Assembly: GCA_024220505.1 (NCBI GenBank)
Contig: JAKZZE010000002.1
Span: forward strand, 1,178,001 to 1,242,000
Source of the DNA: Rhizopus arrhizus
Lineage: Eukaryota > Mucoromycota > Mucoromycetes > Mucorales > Rhizopodaceae
Direction: 5' to 3'
DNA length: 64,000 nucleotides
The position numbers were made by a program, and so were the translations under genes. The stretch's first letter is position 1, and each line of letters opens with the position of its first letter. This document shows positions 1 to 11,974 of the stretch, piece after piece. The notes under the pieces are model-generated. The model was not told where the DNA came from. It saw only the letters and a list, made by a program, of their open reading frames with translations, and ran no database searches.

Positions 1-1215
1 GATCATACTGGCGCTGTTTTAAATCCAGAGCACGATCCCAGCTTGTCAAAAGAAAAAGTACTCAAGTGTTACAAAAATATGGTACTTCTTCATACAATGG
101 ATGGTATATTGTATGATGCCCAGCGTCAAGGTCGTATTAGTTTTTATATGACACACTATGGTGAAGAGGCAATGATTGGAAGTGCGGCTGCTTTGCAACC
201 TGAAGATGTTGTATTTGGACAGGTAAATAAAAAAGGAAAATATTCTTTTTTTAAATTAATTTTTTTAATCAAATTAGTATCGAGAGGCTTTTATGCTTGC
301 TTATCGAGGATTTACGATAGATGAATTCGTTAATCAATGCTTTTCAAATGAATTGGATAACGGAAAGGGACGACAAATGCCTGTTCATTATGGATCAAAA
401 AAGCTAAACTTTCAAACAATTTCTTCTCCGCTGGGCACGCAAATTCCTCAAGCATCTGGTGCAGCATATGCACTAAAAGTTTCAGGAGCAAAGGCTTGTA
501 CCTTATGTTTCTTTGGTGAAGGAGCTGCCTCCGAAGGAGACTTTCACGCAGGTTTAAATATGGCAGCAACCCTCAAATGTCCTGTCATCTTTTTCTGGTA
601 ACCATTTGTTTTCTTTTCCTCCTCAAAAAGCTTTTTTTATTTCACTTATTAATTATTTGTCTTAGTCGTAACAATGGTTTTGCTATATCTACTCCATCTT
701 CTGAGCAATACAAGGGCGATGGTATAGCAAGTCGTGGAATTGGCTATGGTATTGACACTATTCGAGTGGATGGAAATGATATTTGGGCCATCTATAATGC
801 TACAAAGATAGCTAGAGATATGGCTATCAATGAACAGAAGCCTGTACTTATTGAGGCTATGACCTATCGTATCGGTCATCACAGTACCTCTGATGACTCT
901 ACAAAATATCGTGATAGAAAAGAAGTTGAAGAAAGAGCCCAGCTTGATAATCCTATCACTCGCCTTAGAAGATATATGGAAGCTAGAGGTTGGTGGAGTC
1001 CACAAGAAGAAGAAGATTATCGCAAATCAGTAAAAAAGGATGTCTTGAAAAGCTTTAGTGCAGCAGAAAAGAGAAAGAAGCCTGCTATCAAGCATCTTTT
1101 TACTGATGTTTATGATGAGCTGACGCCAAACTTAGTTAGACAGCAGAATGAGCTTGAAGAGCTTATTAAAAAATACCCAGAATATTATAATACTGATGAC
1201 TTTGCTTCATTTTAA
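1..1215 (+). CDS. BCKDHA: Branched-chain 2-oxoacid dehydrogenase E1 alpha subunit, 5' end cut by window
   Basis: This is the thiamine-diphosphate-dependent decarboxylase alpha chain of the mitochondrial branched-chain 2-oxoacid dehydrogenase complex (Leu/Ile/Val degradation). Exons are <1-222, 278-597 and 666-1215; both introns are GT-AG (55 and 68 nt) and the phases close. The 363 visible residues run from the region before [13 protein letters not shown] to the end. The ThDP/Mg site is seen as GEGAASEGD followed by [10 protein letters not shown]. The kinase-regulated phosphorylation loop is [11 protein letters not shown], matching the animal sites. The N-terminal roughly 50-80 residues, including the mitochondrial presequence, lie upstream of the window. 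No break is seen in the visible part. Assignment rests on strong full-length similarity to the family as I know it; the pyruvate dehydrogenase E1 alpha alternative is unlikely because of the [10 protein letters not shown] and HHSTSDDS motifs. Confidence 0.95.
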
Positions 1216-1895
1216 GGTCCTGCATATTTATACAGAAAATCAATGATCTTTAAATAAAGAAAAAAAAAAAAGAGGAATGAGCACCTATGCCATTAGGTTT
1301 AATTTTACTTTTTTAATTGCAGCACTCAACTTTTAAAGCTCTTCAAAAGGTTCTCTTACTCTTGGATAAAGACTACAGGATTTCAAGTAATTTGCTCATT
1401 GTTCATGCAACTTTCAAATGGAACAATGTGAGCTGTATGTCCACTGTCAGATGAATTGACCATCCGGTTATTTTTCTAATATAACCCTTTATGAAATCTT
1501 TTCCTGATAGAATAGACTCGCTTGATGATTAGAGTCAGCCTTTATATTGAATTTTGAGGTTATTTGACTCGATTAAGGTACTCTCTTATTTCCTATGTGC
1601 ATAAAAAAAGCATTCATAAGCAAATTGACAAATACTCTGTTAAGACAGCCTTTACTGAACACAATGACTTTGACCGTAGTGTAATATGAAACTTGTAAGG
1701 AATATTACTTTGTAGATTGCAACCTATAGATTATGAGTAAATGTAATCATTCAGTTAACAAGAAAATTGTATATATTTATTGAATAAAATATGATTAAAG
1801 ATAAAAAATAATATTAGAAATTAGATAAATTCGAAAAAAGGTGTAAATCAAGAGTATATATAATTATAAGAGATAAGCATCTCTTACAACTATAT
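1216..1895. other. Intergenic, convergent gene ends
   Basis: AT-rich spacer between the convergent ends of the E1 alpha gene (plus) and the membrane protein gene (minus). It holds a short A tract after 1259 and no ORF with coding character. I see no RNA gene or repeat in it. Confidence 0.6.
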
Positions 1896-2408
1896 TTAAT
1901 AGAAACCCTGCTTAAATGCAAGACCGGCAATAGCAAGACCAAGAGCGTAAAAGACAAGTGAATACGTCAAACGAACAAAGCGGTTATCAACAAGGAGTAC
2001 GACAGCAAACCAACAGACAGCAAAGGCAGTGAAGAACCAAGCGAGGATCATGACAGCACGAGTTGAAGCACGAGCAAAGGAGTTCATTGAAAGAAGACAG
2101 AGAAGAGAGAACAAGGCGTCTTTTACAACTTGATGAGCACGATCTAGTCGAAGAGCAAAACTGTCACTGGCAACGCTAAAGAGTTTTTTCTTTGAAGCTT
2201 CCGTATCATCAGCAGCATTTGCTTCAGGAGCTGGAGTTAATGCAGGAGAATTTGAAACAAAGAAGTTACGGAAAACCCAAACCAATCCCCAAAAGACCCA
2301 GAGTGTCATGAATGCGATCCAAGTAACGCGAACATGCCAATCTGCAACAAAGTCATCAATATTGTTGATCATAAAACTTGAGATTTTGGAGGTTTCGATA
2401 GAAGACAT
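1896..2408 (-). CDS. Small four-helix membrane protein of unknown function
   Basis: An uninterrupted 170-codon gene with moderate G+C and normal codon use. The protein starts MSSIETSKI, with a hydrophilic N-terminus. There is a first membrane segment near residues 28-48 (aromatic, WIAFMTLWVFWGLVWVF), a charged and Ala/Pro-rich loop (about 52-85), then three further hydrophobic segments near 95-113, 118-141 and 147-167, ending KQGFY. I do not recognise the family with certainty; the four-helix layout resembles fungal MARVEL-like membrane proteins, but that is a guess. No signal peptide is evident. The start is the first Met of the frame, preceded by an AT-rich leader. Confidence 0.7.
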   Translation of the reverse strand: MSSIETSKISSFMINNIDDFVADWHVRVTWIAFMTLWVFWGLVWVFRNFFVSNSPALTPAPEANAADDTEASKKKLFSVASDSFALRLDRAHQVVKDALFSLLCLLSMNSFARASTRAVMILAWFFTAFAVCWFAVVLLVDNRFVRLTYSLVFYALGLAIAGLAFKQGFY

Positions 2409-3043
2409 TTTTTATAATTGATTTGTTATTTGATTTGAATTGAATTAATAAAGAGATCAAAGTGAAATCAAGGCGTACATTTATATATTTCGTACTTTAC
2501 GATCACCGGAACGGAATTTTAAAATTTACGCACTGATGGAAAAATCAAGGAACCGAAAGCGACACTTTAGTTTTGTCCAAATCACAAGTCGGTCAAACAA
2601 AATTCCGTGGTTTACTTTCACAAAACCAACATTTTAATGGTGCATGACAGATACAATAGATTATTAATCAAAACATATGTTTTTTGACATAAACTGAATT
2701 AAAAAAAAAAGTAAAACTAAAGAGTGTTTATGAATGAAATAAAATTCATTATCGTTTTTTAATAGACTACTCTCTCTCTCTTCTTTTTTATATATTTCTT
2801 TTTAAACACAAAAGGTAAGAAAATTGTTAACAGGATTGATTGAATTAGTCAGCTGTTGATAGCGTAATCGACAAAGTTCTATTATTTCACAGACTTTTTC
2901 TAGAATGTGCTTTTCAAAATCTTTTTGATTTCTTTTTGTATTGAAATATATGTCTTGTTATTAAAGAATGCATATCAAATATAATTAGAATATCAAGTAA
3001 CTAGTATTGATTTTAAGCAATGTCCATCAGCTGCTTGGTATAG

Positions 3044-3390
3044 CTATTCAAAAGGATTAAGGTTAATCGTATGTTCCGGCTGCCAATAGTATCTATCCGC
3101 AGGACAATAGTCAACTTGTATGTGTATGACCCTAAACAAATCCGGTTTTCGGATGAATAATTTCACTGTAGTTAGGCAACCCATGTACGTGACAAAATCT
3201 TTTGTCATTGTATAAACATGACTTTGTAAAAAGAACAAGTCACCTACCATCAATAGGTTCAATCTATGGATTCTGCCTATATTTCATCTCCTTTAGCCTG
3301 TCTCTTGCATGAACATCTTTTTCTTTGCGCTTCTCATAATGCGTGTAACATAACACTCATTTTTTTTTTTTCTATGGTGCCACTTTTATT
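3044..3390 (-). pseudogene. Possible decayed coding sequence, family unknown
   Basis: On the minus strand an open 72-codon stretch (3262-3044) contains a well-mixed peptide with VDYCPADRYYW and HTINLNPFE. Upstream in the same direction (about 3390-3265) another peptide is readable, with KRKEKDVHARDRLKEM, broken by stops. The composition is more protein-like than the surrounding AT-rich spacer. This suggests a relic, probably of a mobile element, but no domain is identifiable. Confidence 0.2.
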
Positions 3391-3701
3391 ATGTTTTTTT
3401 TTTTTTCTCTTCCTCTTGTAAAACAATTTGAATGTTCTTGACTCAATACGCGCTAATTTCAAAATGAGAAACTTGGAAAATAGCTACTTTATATTTTTTT
3501 AAAGCCAAAGTGATATGCTAATGTCGATCATTGCTTAAACGTAAAGTCAGCTTCTTCACACCTGCTATTGTAAAAAGCAATGACGTATTAGAGTTACATT
3601 TATTCATTTGACCTGAGACATGTATTTGCACTCATCCTTTCCGGATGTTGAAACATGGAAAAATATTATCCAAGTGAATTCGAAGGGTGGTAGGGTAGTA
3701 C

Positions 3702-3732
<31 letters not shown>

Positions 3733-4990
3733 CGAAAAGAGAGAAAACATGTCTTTGTTTACACTTGTCTATTACAAAAAAGCAGTGTATATTTCAATTT
3801 ACCCGGTTTCTATATTTGTAGGATTATAAATCATCACACTAGATAAATATTTAGCACAAAACATAGATGATCCAAAGATTATTGACAATTCGTCCAAAAT
3901 GAACGCATGCATAGTCTAGTAGTGTGACAAAAATCTGTAGATGACTTTTGGTGTTCAGGACAATTTCGTTTCATAGTTAACTTTTGTAAAGATAATTTTA
4001 TATGGAAAGGTCATATCCTGTTCTTTAATAACAAACTACACTGTGGTTTTTAGTTTTTTATACTTTTTTGTTTTCTAGCTTCACAAAGCTTTGTTACCTT
4101 CATCATCTTTAATAAAAGCATTTACTGCATGAGATTTTATGTTCTAGAACTTGTTTAAAAAGCTGTGACTTTTTTTTATAGTCAATTCAACTGATGCTGA
4201 TTAGAGCTAGCATAATCAGTTTCATAATAAAATTAAGCTGTGATACATATTATAAGCTATCTGGTTTTTATATAACATATATGTCTATGTCAATCCTTCA
4301 TTCTTTTTACTCCATATTTAATTCGTTCATATCGTAATCTCTTATTGACTCTCTATTTTCTTCTTACAAACCAGTGAAACGCATTTATCTCAAACTTGGG
4401 ATTGTTACAATAATGTAAACTCAGCTTAAAGAGTCAAGATTTTGTGTGTAAAATGAAGTAGAGGTGTATCATTTTTGTTTTTGTTTTTGTTTCCAATTTA
4501 ATTTCTAATTGTTTAATTCATCTTATAGTTGGAATGCATCTCATTCAGTGTCTCTTTTTCTCTTTGTTAACATATGACTACAGTTTTCTCTCTCTCCCTT
4601 TTGGAATGAAATATAAGGTGAGACGTACAGTTCTCATCGTTTTCTTTATTGCTATTGCATTTAAAATGGGTTATCAAAAAAAAGTCCTTGATGCCACTAT
4701 AACTATATAAAATATATTTCTATCCATAGGGATGAGTAAATTTGCTCTTAAGAGACATTATAAATTAAAAATAACTTTGAAAAGGCATAATTTCTCTGTA
4801 AACAGAGGACATAACAAAGAAAGCAGCATAGACACATGGAGATTCAGTCTTATATTCTTGAATAAAATATAGACATCGTTCACAAGTCTTGTTCACTATA
4901 AGGCTTTTAGTAAAGCCTTCCTAGTCACGATGTATGTAATAGCAGTTTCAAAAAGACTTGAACATTTATACAAGCTACATCAAAACTTAA

Positions 4991-5711
4991 CTTAATATGT
5001 CTCCTTAATTGTCAAGATGGGAATTACGAAGGGTATTGCAGCAAAAAAAAGGTGTAGGAATTTTGTCTGCTTATCGCTTCTGCAAAAAGTGGATTAAACA
5101 TGAAACACGCACAGAGAAGATGAGAGATTTTATAAAAGTCGATGTTGTAAAAGAAGAGTATGGGCTGTTTATTATGAAATTGGTTGATCATGTTGATTCG
5201 ATCGCTTTAAAACAAATGTGAGCAAGGTCAACTGAGGTAAAAAGAAGTATATCCACCAGCAAAATTCGCTTTATTCGCACATGGAAGAACAGTGTACCTT
5301 GAGTTCAAAGAATCTGGAAAAGATACTGGGAGTTGGAATTCTGATAATATCCTTCTTGAAAGAAAAAAAAAATGTAGTTTAGGTATGGTTAACGGATAGC
5401 AGCATGTGTTTCGAAAATGAAAGAGTGTTATTATTGGTAATCTACATATCAGTTGTGTTCAAATTTGGTCAAATGTAGACACACCAACAAAGACAAGAGT
5501 AGCAAAAATCAAAGAGACCTCAATCACTCTCCTTGGGTATTCTTTCCGGTTAGGGAGTTGTGATATGTCCCTAAAGGAATCTGCTCTTGTGACTGGCTGT
5601 AAAAAGTGGAGAGAAGTGGATTGTAAAATTGTAGCTACTTTAAGAAGGATAAAAGCAAGAACTGAATACTTCTTGAATCACTTTAGAAATATTATAGATG
5701 TCCTCAAGTAG
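4991..5711 (+). pseudogene. Possible decayed gene, family unknown
   Basis: Two open stretches lie on the same strand. About 5009-5320 includes LSAYRFCKKWIKHETRTEK and continues past one stop codon. About 5403-5711 encodes a well-mixed peptide with VQIWSNVDTPTKTRVAKIKE and a basic tail before TAG. They are separated by stops and a frame change. This looks like a degenerate single gene or transposon remnant, but I recognise no domain and offer no function. Confidence 0.22.
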
Positions 5712-6881
5712 AGCAGTACAAGTGACTATTGCATAATAATGAATAATACCTTTATAAGTCATTTATTGTTAGCATTTTTATTCAGGGTAAAGTCTGCAAA
5801 TGTCTTTGCCCTTTTCATAGTTGCCTTTCCTTAGCCTTTTTGACGAATCCTGATCAAAAGTGAAGCATGGCATTAGGAGAGCCTTTTTGGTAGTAGAGAT
5901 GCATTGATGCCTTGAATTATAGAGACTTGTCCTCAAATTGTTCAAAAGGACCGTCAAGTGTGAATGAGGTATTTTTTTTCCCATGAAATCAACATCTAAG
6001 TTGCAGCTTTCTGAGCTTTTGCATTCAAAAGCTTTTCTTGTTGATTTGGAAAGAATTATAATTTAACAGGCATTTCAGAATTATTTTCTAGCAAATGTCG
6101 ATGCCTTCCATATTATGTATTCATTTTTCTGAGCTTTTTTTACATTTGATTTATTATATTTCATCTAATAGAACATACTGATGGCTTGTTGGTAGACAAT
6201 GTCTATTTCATAAATATGCAAAGCTTTTGATTCAAGGTTGGTACAAGACTTGAGAAAGCTTTTTTTAATTCGATCAACCAAGCAACGTATTCTTTAGACA
6301 CCAAATATAATTCAAATTACTTCGATGCGTGTTTAGCCTTGTAAGTCGCAACAGATCTTCAATCATTTATGAGCAAGATCGAAAAAAATAGTATACGCAA
6401 GTTAAAACTCAACGCGCGAATAGAAAAATTAGTGCGCATAACAAAAATCTTGATGCGCAAATTTGTTGGAAAAAATCCTGTAGAATGATTACTTTAATAA
6501 TATACAACACGATGGCATAAATAATAGTTATTTTAAGTTATGATTCCTTTGCACCCTGATCCTTCTTGATTTAAATGATATAGACTCTTTAACATGGGTA
6601 AATAGAGCTATCAATCGATTGGAATAAATTGACGATTTAAGCCTGAGGGGTTTTTCGATGGTTGTATGCTGATCTTCTTTATATAAAGCCAATGTATCAT
6701 TTATTAATAAAAATAAAGTTTATAAATATCTACACAGAATTGTGTGAATTTTTATGTATATTAAAACCGAATGAATTGAAATGATTATTTACACATGCTT
6801 TCTTCCAGACAGCATACCCTAAAAGCAAAATAGGAACCAACCATATTGGCGCTGTTTAACAAGGGTTCCAAATATTTATGC

Positions 6882-6890
6882 TATATATAA
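6882..6890 (+). promoter_or_regulatory. TATA box of pyruvate decarboxylase
   Basis: TATATATAA lies 68 bases before the start codon at 6958 and is followed by a pyrimidine-rich leader (CCCTTTTTCTTTAG). Position and context fit a TATA element of a strongly expressed fermentative gene. Inferred from sequence only. Confidence 0.5.
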
Positions 6891-6957
6891 GTAACCTTAC
6901 TGAATATTAATTTTTACCCTTTTTCTTTAGAGCTTGCATCATCTTTTTATAACACAC

Positions 6958-8706
6958 ATGGTTAGTATCAAAATTGGAAACTATCTCATCCAACGTCTTA
7001 AAGAAATCGGAATCGACACGATTTTTGGTGTTCCAGGTGATTACAATATGGTAAGTTACAAAGTGGATACAGATTAATTTGCATGCATGTATATCCTGAA
7101 AAACTTTGTAATGTAGCCGCTATTGGATTTAATTGAAGATGATTCTGAGCTTATTTGGGGTAATAATGCAAATGAACTCAATGCTTCCTATGCTGCTGAT
7201 GGCTATGCTCGTATCAGAGGCTTTGGTGCTGTAGTAACCACGTTTGGTGTAGGGGAACTTTCTGCTGCTGCAGGTATTGCTGGATCTTATTCTGAAAAAG
7301 TCCCAGTACTTCATATTGTCGGCACTCCTAATACTAAATCCCAGGAAGCTGGAGCTATTCTTCACCACACACTTGGTAATGGCAATTTTCAAGTGTTTGT
7401 TGAAATGTTTTCCATGATCACATGTGCTTCTACTCATTTAAACTTTGACAATGCCATCCGAGAAATTGATCGCGTCATCCAGCAGACTATGATTCGAAAG
7501 CGACCTGGTTATATTGGCATCCCTATTGATCTGATTAATGCTGAGGTTGCTCTTCCTAGTTCTGAACCTCTCAATTTTTCTGCCCCCAAAAATCCTACTC
7601 AAACTCAAGATGTGGCTCTTAAGGTTGTTTTGGACGCTATTTCACAGGCTAAGCATCCGATTATAGTTGTTGATGCATGTGTTCAGCGACACAATTTAGT
7701 ACAAGAGGCTATTGAATTCGTGAAACGCACTGGTTTTCCCACCTATGTTGCACCAATGGGTAAAGGTATTGTTCCCGAGGATCTTGTAAATTATCGTGGT
7801 TGCTATGCTGGTAATATTACCATTGAAGGTATCGCCAAGGAACTTGAGCTAGCCGATCTGGTCATTGAACTTGGTGCGATTAAATCCGATTTCAATACTG
7901 GTGGCTTCACCTATAAACTGGATCCTGCTAGAACTATCTCTCTTCACTCATTTGGTACCCAGATATTTTATGCCGACTATGACAAAGTGGGAATGACGGA
8001 ATTTCTTCCTCTTTTGACCCAGTCTCTTCCTCAAAAGCCTCGTGTATTTGAACTAGGCCCTCGTCATGAGCCAGATCCAATTCAATCCGGTACTGAAATA
8101 ACGCACAATTATTTCTGGAACAAGGTACCAGAATATATGGATCCTCGTGCTGTTGTTGTTGCTGAAACAGGCACAGCTGAATTTGCCTCTTTTAATTTAA
8201 GAGCTCCCAAAGACGCTCTCTTTATTTCTCAAGTACTCTGGGGATCCATCGGTTTTGCTGTCGGCTGTGCTGTCGGTGCTGCGTTCGCTGATCGAGATCG
8301 ACGAGTTTATCTTTTTGTTGGTGATGGCTCTTTCCAGGTTACCTGTCAAGAAATTTCAGTCTTTTTGCATCAAGGGTTGACACCTGTCATTTTCTTGTTG
8401 AATAATGATGGATACCTTATCGAAAAACTCATTCATGGACCTCACCGATCTTATAATAACTTTCAGATGTGGAACTACAGCAAGACTCTTGATTATATGG
8501 GTGGACACCTTCAGCGCAATCTGTCCGATGTCTCACCAGCTCAAGTCGGTGTTGAAGCTCAAGTCCGTACGCGAGATGAGTTTGAGAGGACAATGAAGAC
8601 AGTCAAGGAAGAACGTAACAAAATTCATTTTATTGAAGTTGTCATGCCTCAATTTGATGCTCCTCGCGAATTGATACTACAAGTTCAAACTTCTGAAAAT
8701 CGTTAA
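6958..8706 (+). CDS. PDC1: Pyruvate decarboxylase
   Basis: Cytosolic ThDP enzyme converting pyruvate to acetaldehyde and CO2, the first step of ethanol fermentation. Exons are 6958-7050 and 7117-8706, with one 66-nt GT-AG intron in phase 0, giving 560 residues, the usual length. Catalytic residues known from yeast and Zymomonas PDC are all visible: the Asp of GVPGDYN, the Glu of GNNANELNASYAADGYAR, the His pair of ILHHTLGNG, and the C-terminal Glu of GYLIEKLIHGP. The cofactor motif is GDGSFQVT ... NNDG. The start is the only Met that gives the conserved IGNYLIQRL opening. A 37-base T tract follows 25 bases after the stop. A catabolic acetolactate synthase or indolepyruvate decarboxylase is less likely given these motifs. 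Confidence 0.95.
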
Positions 8707-8727
8707 ACCTTTTATTCTTTTTCTATC

Positions 8728-8731
<4 letters not shown>

Positions 8732-8768
<37 letters not shown>
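8732..8768. repeat. T37 homopolymer
   Basis: An uninterrupted run of 37 T immediately downstream of the pyruvate decarboxylase stop codon. Similar long runs recur in the window (9720-9743, 28684-28735, 44280-44306 as A). It may mark 3' end formation or simply be slippage-prone. Confidence 0.8.
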
Positions 8769-8770
<2 letters not shown>

Positions 8771-9717
8771 ATACATGCCAATGTTGAAATAAATAAATAA
8801 AAACATGTATGAAACCAGTTGTCCTAAGCCATTTACTTTTTTCTAAATAAATAAATAAAAAAATATTTGTGCATTATAATGTAAATAATAATAGAAATAA
8901 GGGCAAAGACATTGTAATTGTGTAATAACTTTACAAGTTGACATCATTAATTACATTTATTTAAATTTAATCTTCATAGATAAAGAGACGATAGAGTTTG
9001 AACAAGTAACAGGATATATACTGCTTTTCTGGCAATTAAAAAGAATATTAAAACATTACTAATATAGTCATTTATTTTTAGAAAGTTATAAACAGACACA
9101 GAAGAAAGTGTATAACAGCAATTGAGCTGTGTTCAATTTAAATAATAAAAGAACAAAGATAATCGTATTTAAATAAAACAGGCGCGTCATTTCAAGAGCA
9201 CATAGCCTGTTACCAAAAGCAACAAAAAAAAAAAAGAAAAAGAAAACAAGAAACGAATCGGTTAAAAAAAGTTTATTTTTACTTTTTCCCAAAATCCTTT
9301 CTTTTGTTTGACAAAGAAAAGAGCATTTGTACACTTGTATCCATCCACAGCTTTAGCATTCAAAGTAAGACATCACACAAAAGCTCTTGTGAAACCCAAA
9401 TGAAAGTTAGCAGGGACAAAAAGCGAACTTCATTTGCTTTTGCCATTTTTCTCTTTTAGACACATTTCATTCTCCGGTTACAAGATATCGTCTGGATATT
9501 AACAGATATTGATAGCCGCCGATAAGAAAAGAATATCCGAAGTTGATGTATGAGGTTGCTTAATGGACAGTGAGTAAGCGAACAGTTAAAGTAAAGATGA
9601 GCCAAGAAATAAGAAATGTTTGATTAAGTTTTCTTTTGATTACGGAGTTCTAAAAACATACAAAGTTCTCGCATTAAAAGAATGTGTGCGCTTTTCTTAT
9701 GGGTAAAAATGCAAAAC

Positions 9718-9750
<33 letters not shown>

Positions 9751-10804
9751 AAATAAAAGGGAAAGAGAGAAAAAGGTTTAGGTGCTTTAGTATGCATGAT
9801 GTTGAATTGTAAATCTAAGTTAATGTTAAAAAATGTTTTATGAAAATATGCATTCTTGTGTAAATTTTTGTATTGTTTGGCGTCAAATAAGGGTGATGTT
9901 ACCAACAAAACAAGTAAAATGGGGCTATCAGTTACTATTTATGTATAATTTGGAAAGCATAAAGTATACTGCCTAACTCAACTGTTGTAATAAACTTTAC
10001 TGCACAAAGAAGTTTTTCATGCTTAAATTAAACTTTTAAAAGGGAAAAGATTAAGTTGTACCTATTCTAAGTTTTATCTAAAAAGGATAGTACCGCTCTT
10101 GTAATACGATCAAGCTAAAGAATGTGCATACGTCAATTTATCCTCTGATCCATTCTTTAATCCGAATTAAAGTTTTAAGCAAAGCTGATGTTGAAATCCA
10201 AAGAGGGGAAAAAAAACGCGATTTAGCGAATAAGACTCATTCTTTTTTTTCTTTTTGCTTCTTTTTGCTTCTTTTTTTTTTTTTCCCTTTTTTTTATAAA
10301 TTTTTCCTATTTAATTTTTTGATTAGACTATTTCTTTCGCTTTTATTAGTTTAAACATGAATAAGCATTGTGTAGATTATGCCTTTATCATCACGCAAGT
10401 AACACATGGTAACTTAATTGAATGTACTATTTTTGATTTGATAACTCAACTACTTTATTGTAAAAAGATAGTATCTTTGTCAAAAGCCACTATATCCATC
10501 GGGACCACGTTCCTTCATCCAAAAATGAACTCTGTAAATCATCTGTTATGTCTTTTATTGGATATGTAGATCATCCAAAACCACGCTTACGGTCTGATTC
10601 ATCTTTATAAACACGGATCATCCATGAAAGAAGTTTTAAAAAAGGAAGCGAGACGTAGAGTAGGCTTTAGAGGACTAAAAGAGAGAAAGAAAAATGGCCT
10701 CAGCACGGCAACTTTTTCTTCTTCAAAAACTGTGCTGCTAAACATAAAAGAAGGAAAGTTGACTTGACAACAACGCGCATTATCTTTTCTGGAAGATATG
10801 CAAG

Positions 10805-10863
10805 CCCCCCCCCCTCTCTTCATGCTTTATTTTTGATTTTTCAAAAGGAGAGAGGGGGGGGGG
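10805..10863. repeat. G/C-rich perfect inverted repeat (hairpin)
   Basis: C10TCTC at 10805-10818 is perfectly complementary to GAGAG10 at 10850-10863, with a 31-base loop. Runs of ten C and ten G are striking in an AT-rich region and could form a very stable stem, or G4/i-motif structures. No function is assigned. Confidence 0.75.
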
Positions 10864-11656
10864 ACACTTATGGGATTCAAAGATGCAATGCTCTAGAAAC
10901 ATAGTGATTTGTTTCTTACCATAATCCCTAATTGATGATGAAGGGGAGGGAATTGAAGGAACATAGCCTTGTTTCGAGCTTCATTATATAATGGCCCTTA
11001 ACCTAACAAGGTCCGGCCTATCTTAATCGATTGCGATTACATCATATCGTGAACGGGGAGGGGTTTAAGGAACATGGCCCCCTTTGGTAAATACATGTAC
11101 TTTATCTATCTTTTTATTAACTTTTCTATTCAGGTAAACGTTACTAAGCCATATTTGCCGGGCTTGTTGAATACCATTATCCCTTCCCTTTTACATCTTT
11201 AATAAAATTGATCTTGAAAAAGCATGCTATATTGTTATTCATAGTATTTTTAAAAAATATATTTTTTAATTATAATCCTCATCATTTATTTAATAATCCA
11301 GACTTTTAAAAATATATAATAAATAACGTTATCTATCTCGGTGTTATATACGCGTATTTTTTGTTATAGGATATAAAACAGGTGCAAGATAAATTTGTAT
11401 GTTACATTTTTGTAGCTTAAATGATCAGCCAATACTTTCTGCTTAAACATAAAGTTAATGTAACAATACTAATTGTTCTCAGAAATGAAAATCTTTTTTT
11501 TCTGTAAATAAATCATAATTCAGCCATCAAATTAAAGTTTAAAGCAACTGTCTACTTGTTCATAAAAATAATGCATTAAAACAATTTGCTAAACACCCTT
11601 CTTTTTCTTTGAAGAGCTTGTAAAAGAAAAAATTTAGCTGAGATATACGCAAATAT

Positions 11657-11974
11657 TACTTGTATATACCATTTTCAGAAAATAAATCCGCGTTTTTGCA
11701 AAATTTATAATACAATCTATACAAAAAAGCGACGATTAAACACAGCATTTATTCCTGAAAATAGTATAATTCCCGTTTAAAATAGGCTGATCTAGACTGA
11801 CCAGAAAAACGTATCCTATCATTGGGGTTGTGGCTGACTTATAAGTCCGACAACATAAAAAACATACACTACTTTCAGGAATAAATGTCGCGTTTACTTG
11901 TCGCTTTTTTGTATAGATTGTATTATAAATTTTGTAAAAACGCGGATTTATTCTCTGAAAATGGTGTACAAGTA
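11657..11974. mobile_element. Foldback MITE with about 108-bp terminal inverted repeats and TA flanks
   Basis: The arm 11657-11765 is inverted at 11868-11974 with only a few mismatches and a 2-nt indel. The shared core includes AATAAATCCGCGTTTTT and ACAATCTATACAAAAAAGCG. The 102-base centre has no ORF. Both ends read TA followed by CTTGTA, so the element looks flanked by a duplicated TA, the target-site signature of Tc1/mariner elements. It is non-coding and would need a transposase in trans. The intact Tc1/IS630 transposase 4.7 kb away is a candidate, but no shared terminal sequence was seen. Confidence 0.8.

Larger units (their letters stand above)
2409..6957. other. Gene-poor stretch with decayed ORFs
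   Basis: About 4.5 kb without a convincing intact gene. It contains T homopolymers (near 3360-3415 and 3702-3728) and two stretches that look like decayed coding sequence, listed separately (3044-3390 minus and 4991-5711 plus). The short ORFs at 3620-3829 and 5778-5984 have no family resemblance I can name. The last 100 bases are the promoter of pyruvate decarboxylase. Confidence 0.55.

Noticed and set aside
8732..8768. T37 tract as a bacterial-type terminator
   Set aside because: The genome is fungal, no stem precedes the tract, and similar runs occur at unrelated positions.
9086..10354. Several short ORFs in the 9-10.4 kb spacer
   Set aside because: They are built mainly from homopolymer Phe or Lys runs and lack protein-like composition.
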